From: Salinimicrobium xinjiangense DSM 19287
GTDB lineage: Bacteria > Bacteroidota > Bacteroidia > Flavobacteriales > Flavobacteriaceae
Reading direction: 5' to 3'
DNA length: 64,000 nucleotides
Assembly (NCBI RefSeq): GCF_000423585.1
Contig: NZ_AUIG01000014.1
Span: 81,886 to 145,885, forward strand
Shown: positions 63,731-64,000 of the stretch, in pieces
How the letters are laid out: each line of letters starts with the position of its first letter
How positions within the stretch are numbered: position 1 is the stretch's first letter
The notes under the pieces: model-generated
Databases searched by the model: none
Told to the model about the DNA's origin: nothing
What the model saw: only the letters and a program-made list of their open reading frames with translations
Made by a program: the position numbers and the translations under genes

Positions 63731-64000
63731 ATGTTTAGAAAAACTCAGGATTCTTCTCAATCAGATCTCTTCTCTGGTTTTGGCCAATTGCTTGATGACA
63801 AGAAAGATAAGAAGCTAAACGATCCAAAGGCCTGGTACAATATTTTTTATAAATACTTTGTTTCCAGGATTGATGAAGAAAAATTTGCTGTTCTTTTTTC
63901 CTCTACCGGTCGTCCCAATGCCTCAGTGAAGACTTTGGTGGGGATGATGTCTTTAAAGGAAGGTTTTGGCTGGAGTGATTCCCAGCTTTTTGAGCAAGTG
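63731..64000 (+). CDS. IS1182-type transposase, N-terminal part (cut by window edge)
   Basis: 90 codons open to the end of the window, starting MFRKTQDSSQSDLFSGFGQL. The stretches PKAWYNIFYKYFVSRIDEEKF, VLFSSTGRPNASVKTLVGMMSLKEGFGW and DSQLFEQ, read in pieces, match the N-terminus of IS1182/DUF772-type DDE transposases. The catalytic part and right end lie beyond the window. The left end of the element is probably between 63655 and 63730, but I cannot place it exactly. Confidence 0.85.
   Translation, partial: MFRKTQDSSQSDLFSGFGQLLDDKKDKKLNDPKAWYNIFYKYFVSRIDEEKFAVLFSSTGRPNASVKTLVGMMSLKEGFGWSDSQLFEQV

Noticed and set aside
1..64000. CRISPR array, prophage, tRNA or rRNA genes
   Set aside because: No regularly spaced direct repeats with unique spacers, no phage structural genes and no tRNA or rRNA patterns were seen on reading; a covariance-model search would be needed to exclude a tRNA fully.

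Overview
The window comes from a member of the Bacteroidota, most likely a marine or saline Flavobacteriaceae (Gramella/Salegentibacter-like). The reasons are the his gene order with fused hisB and hisIE, the flavobacterial families present (TPR periplasmic protein, S9 peptidase, GreA-like protein, SdiA-regulated protein, GYF/CD225 protein), the near absence of Shine-Dalgarno sites, and promoters of the Bacteroidota TTTG-N19-TAnnTTTG type. Base composition looks like a moderately AT-rich chromosome. I found no rRNA, tRNA, CRISPR array or prophage.

Layout. 1-6.2 kb: the histidine operon hisD(partial)-hisC-hisB-hisH-[four-helix-bundle gene]-hisA-hisF-hisIE, closed by a strong bidirectional terminator. 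6.2-12.9 kb: clpC on the minus strand, then gyrA and a TPR protein. 13-20.4 kb: an NlpC/P60-like protein with thiolase, a 7TM-HD phosphodiesterase, a GreA-like protein, a conserved unknown, and an aldehyde dehydrogenase-Nudix-thioesterase operon. 20.4-33.3 kb: an EEP-family hydrolase, an MscS channel, DUF3817, galE, a tiny YqaE/Pmp3 membrane protein, a DEAD-box helicase, a CDF transporter, a VTT protein, an SDR, an alpha/beta hydrolase with a DJ-1 family protein, a FUSC transporter and a tiny Lys/Gln-rich ORF. 33.4-47.2 kb: cysE-cysM, a Crp/Fnr regulator, a RadD-like helicase, a large catalase, PBP1A, an SdiA-regulated protein with a TVP38 protein, a lipoprotein and a membrane dipeptidase. 47.4-60.7 kb: small membrane proteins, an S9 peptidase, a GYF/CD225-DUF2752 group, an ABC exporter between two related esterases, a LigT-like protein, a CPA2 antiporter, formate-THF ligase and DUF2267. 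60.8-64 kb: a RimK-like ATP-grasp/GCS2 ligase pair, then the start of an IS1182-type transposase cut by the window edge.

Most of the window is core metabolism and envelope functions. The most unusual feature is in the his operon. A four-helix-bundle gene of the 23S rRNA intervening-sequence (IVS/S23) family sits between hisH and hisA. It is flanked by complementary arms that would close a long stem around it in the mRNA, and the arms also supply the hisH stop codon and the hisA leader. Other points of interest are an NlpC/P60 protein whose catalytic Cys is Ala, a set of 50-120 bp long-loop palindromes (three between convergent genes, one in a divergent region) with related arms, and a two-enzyme amide-ligase operon that probably makes an uncharacterised peptide or metabolite.
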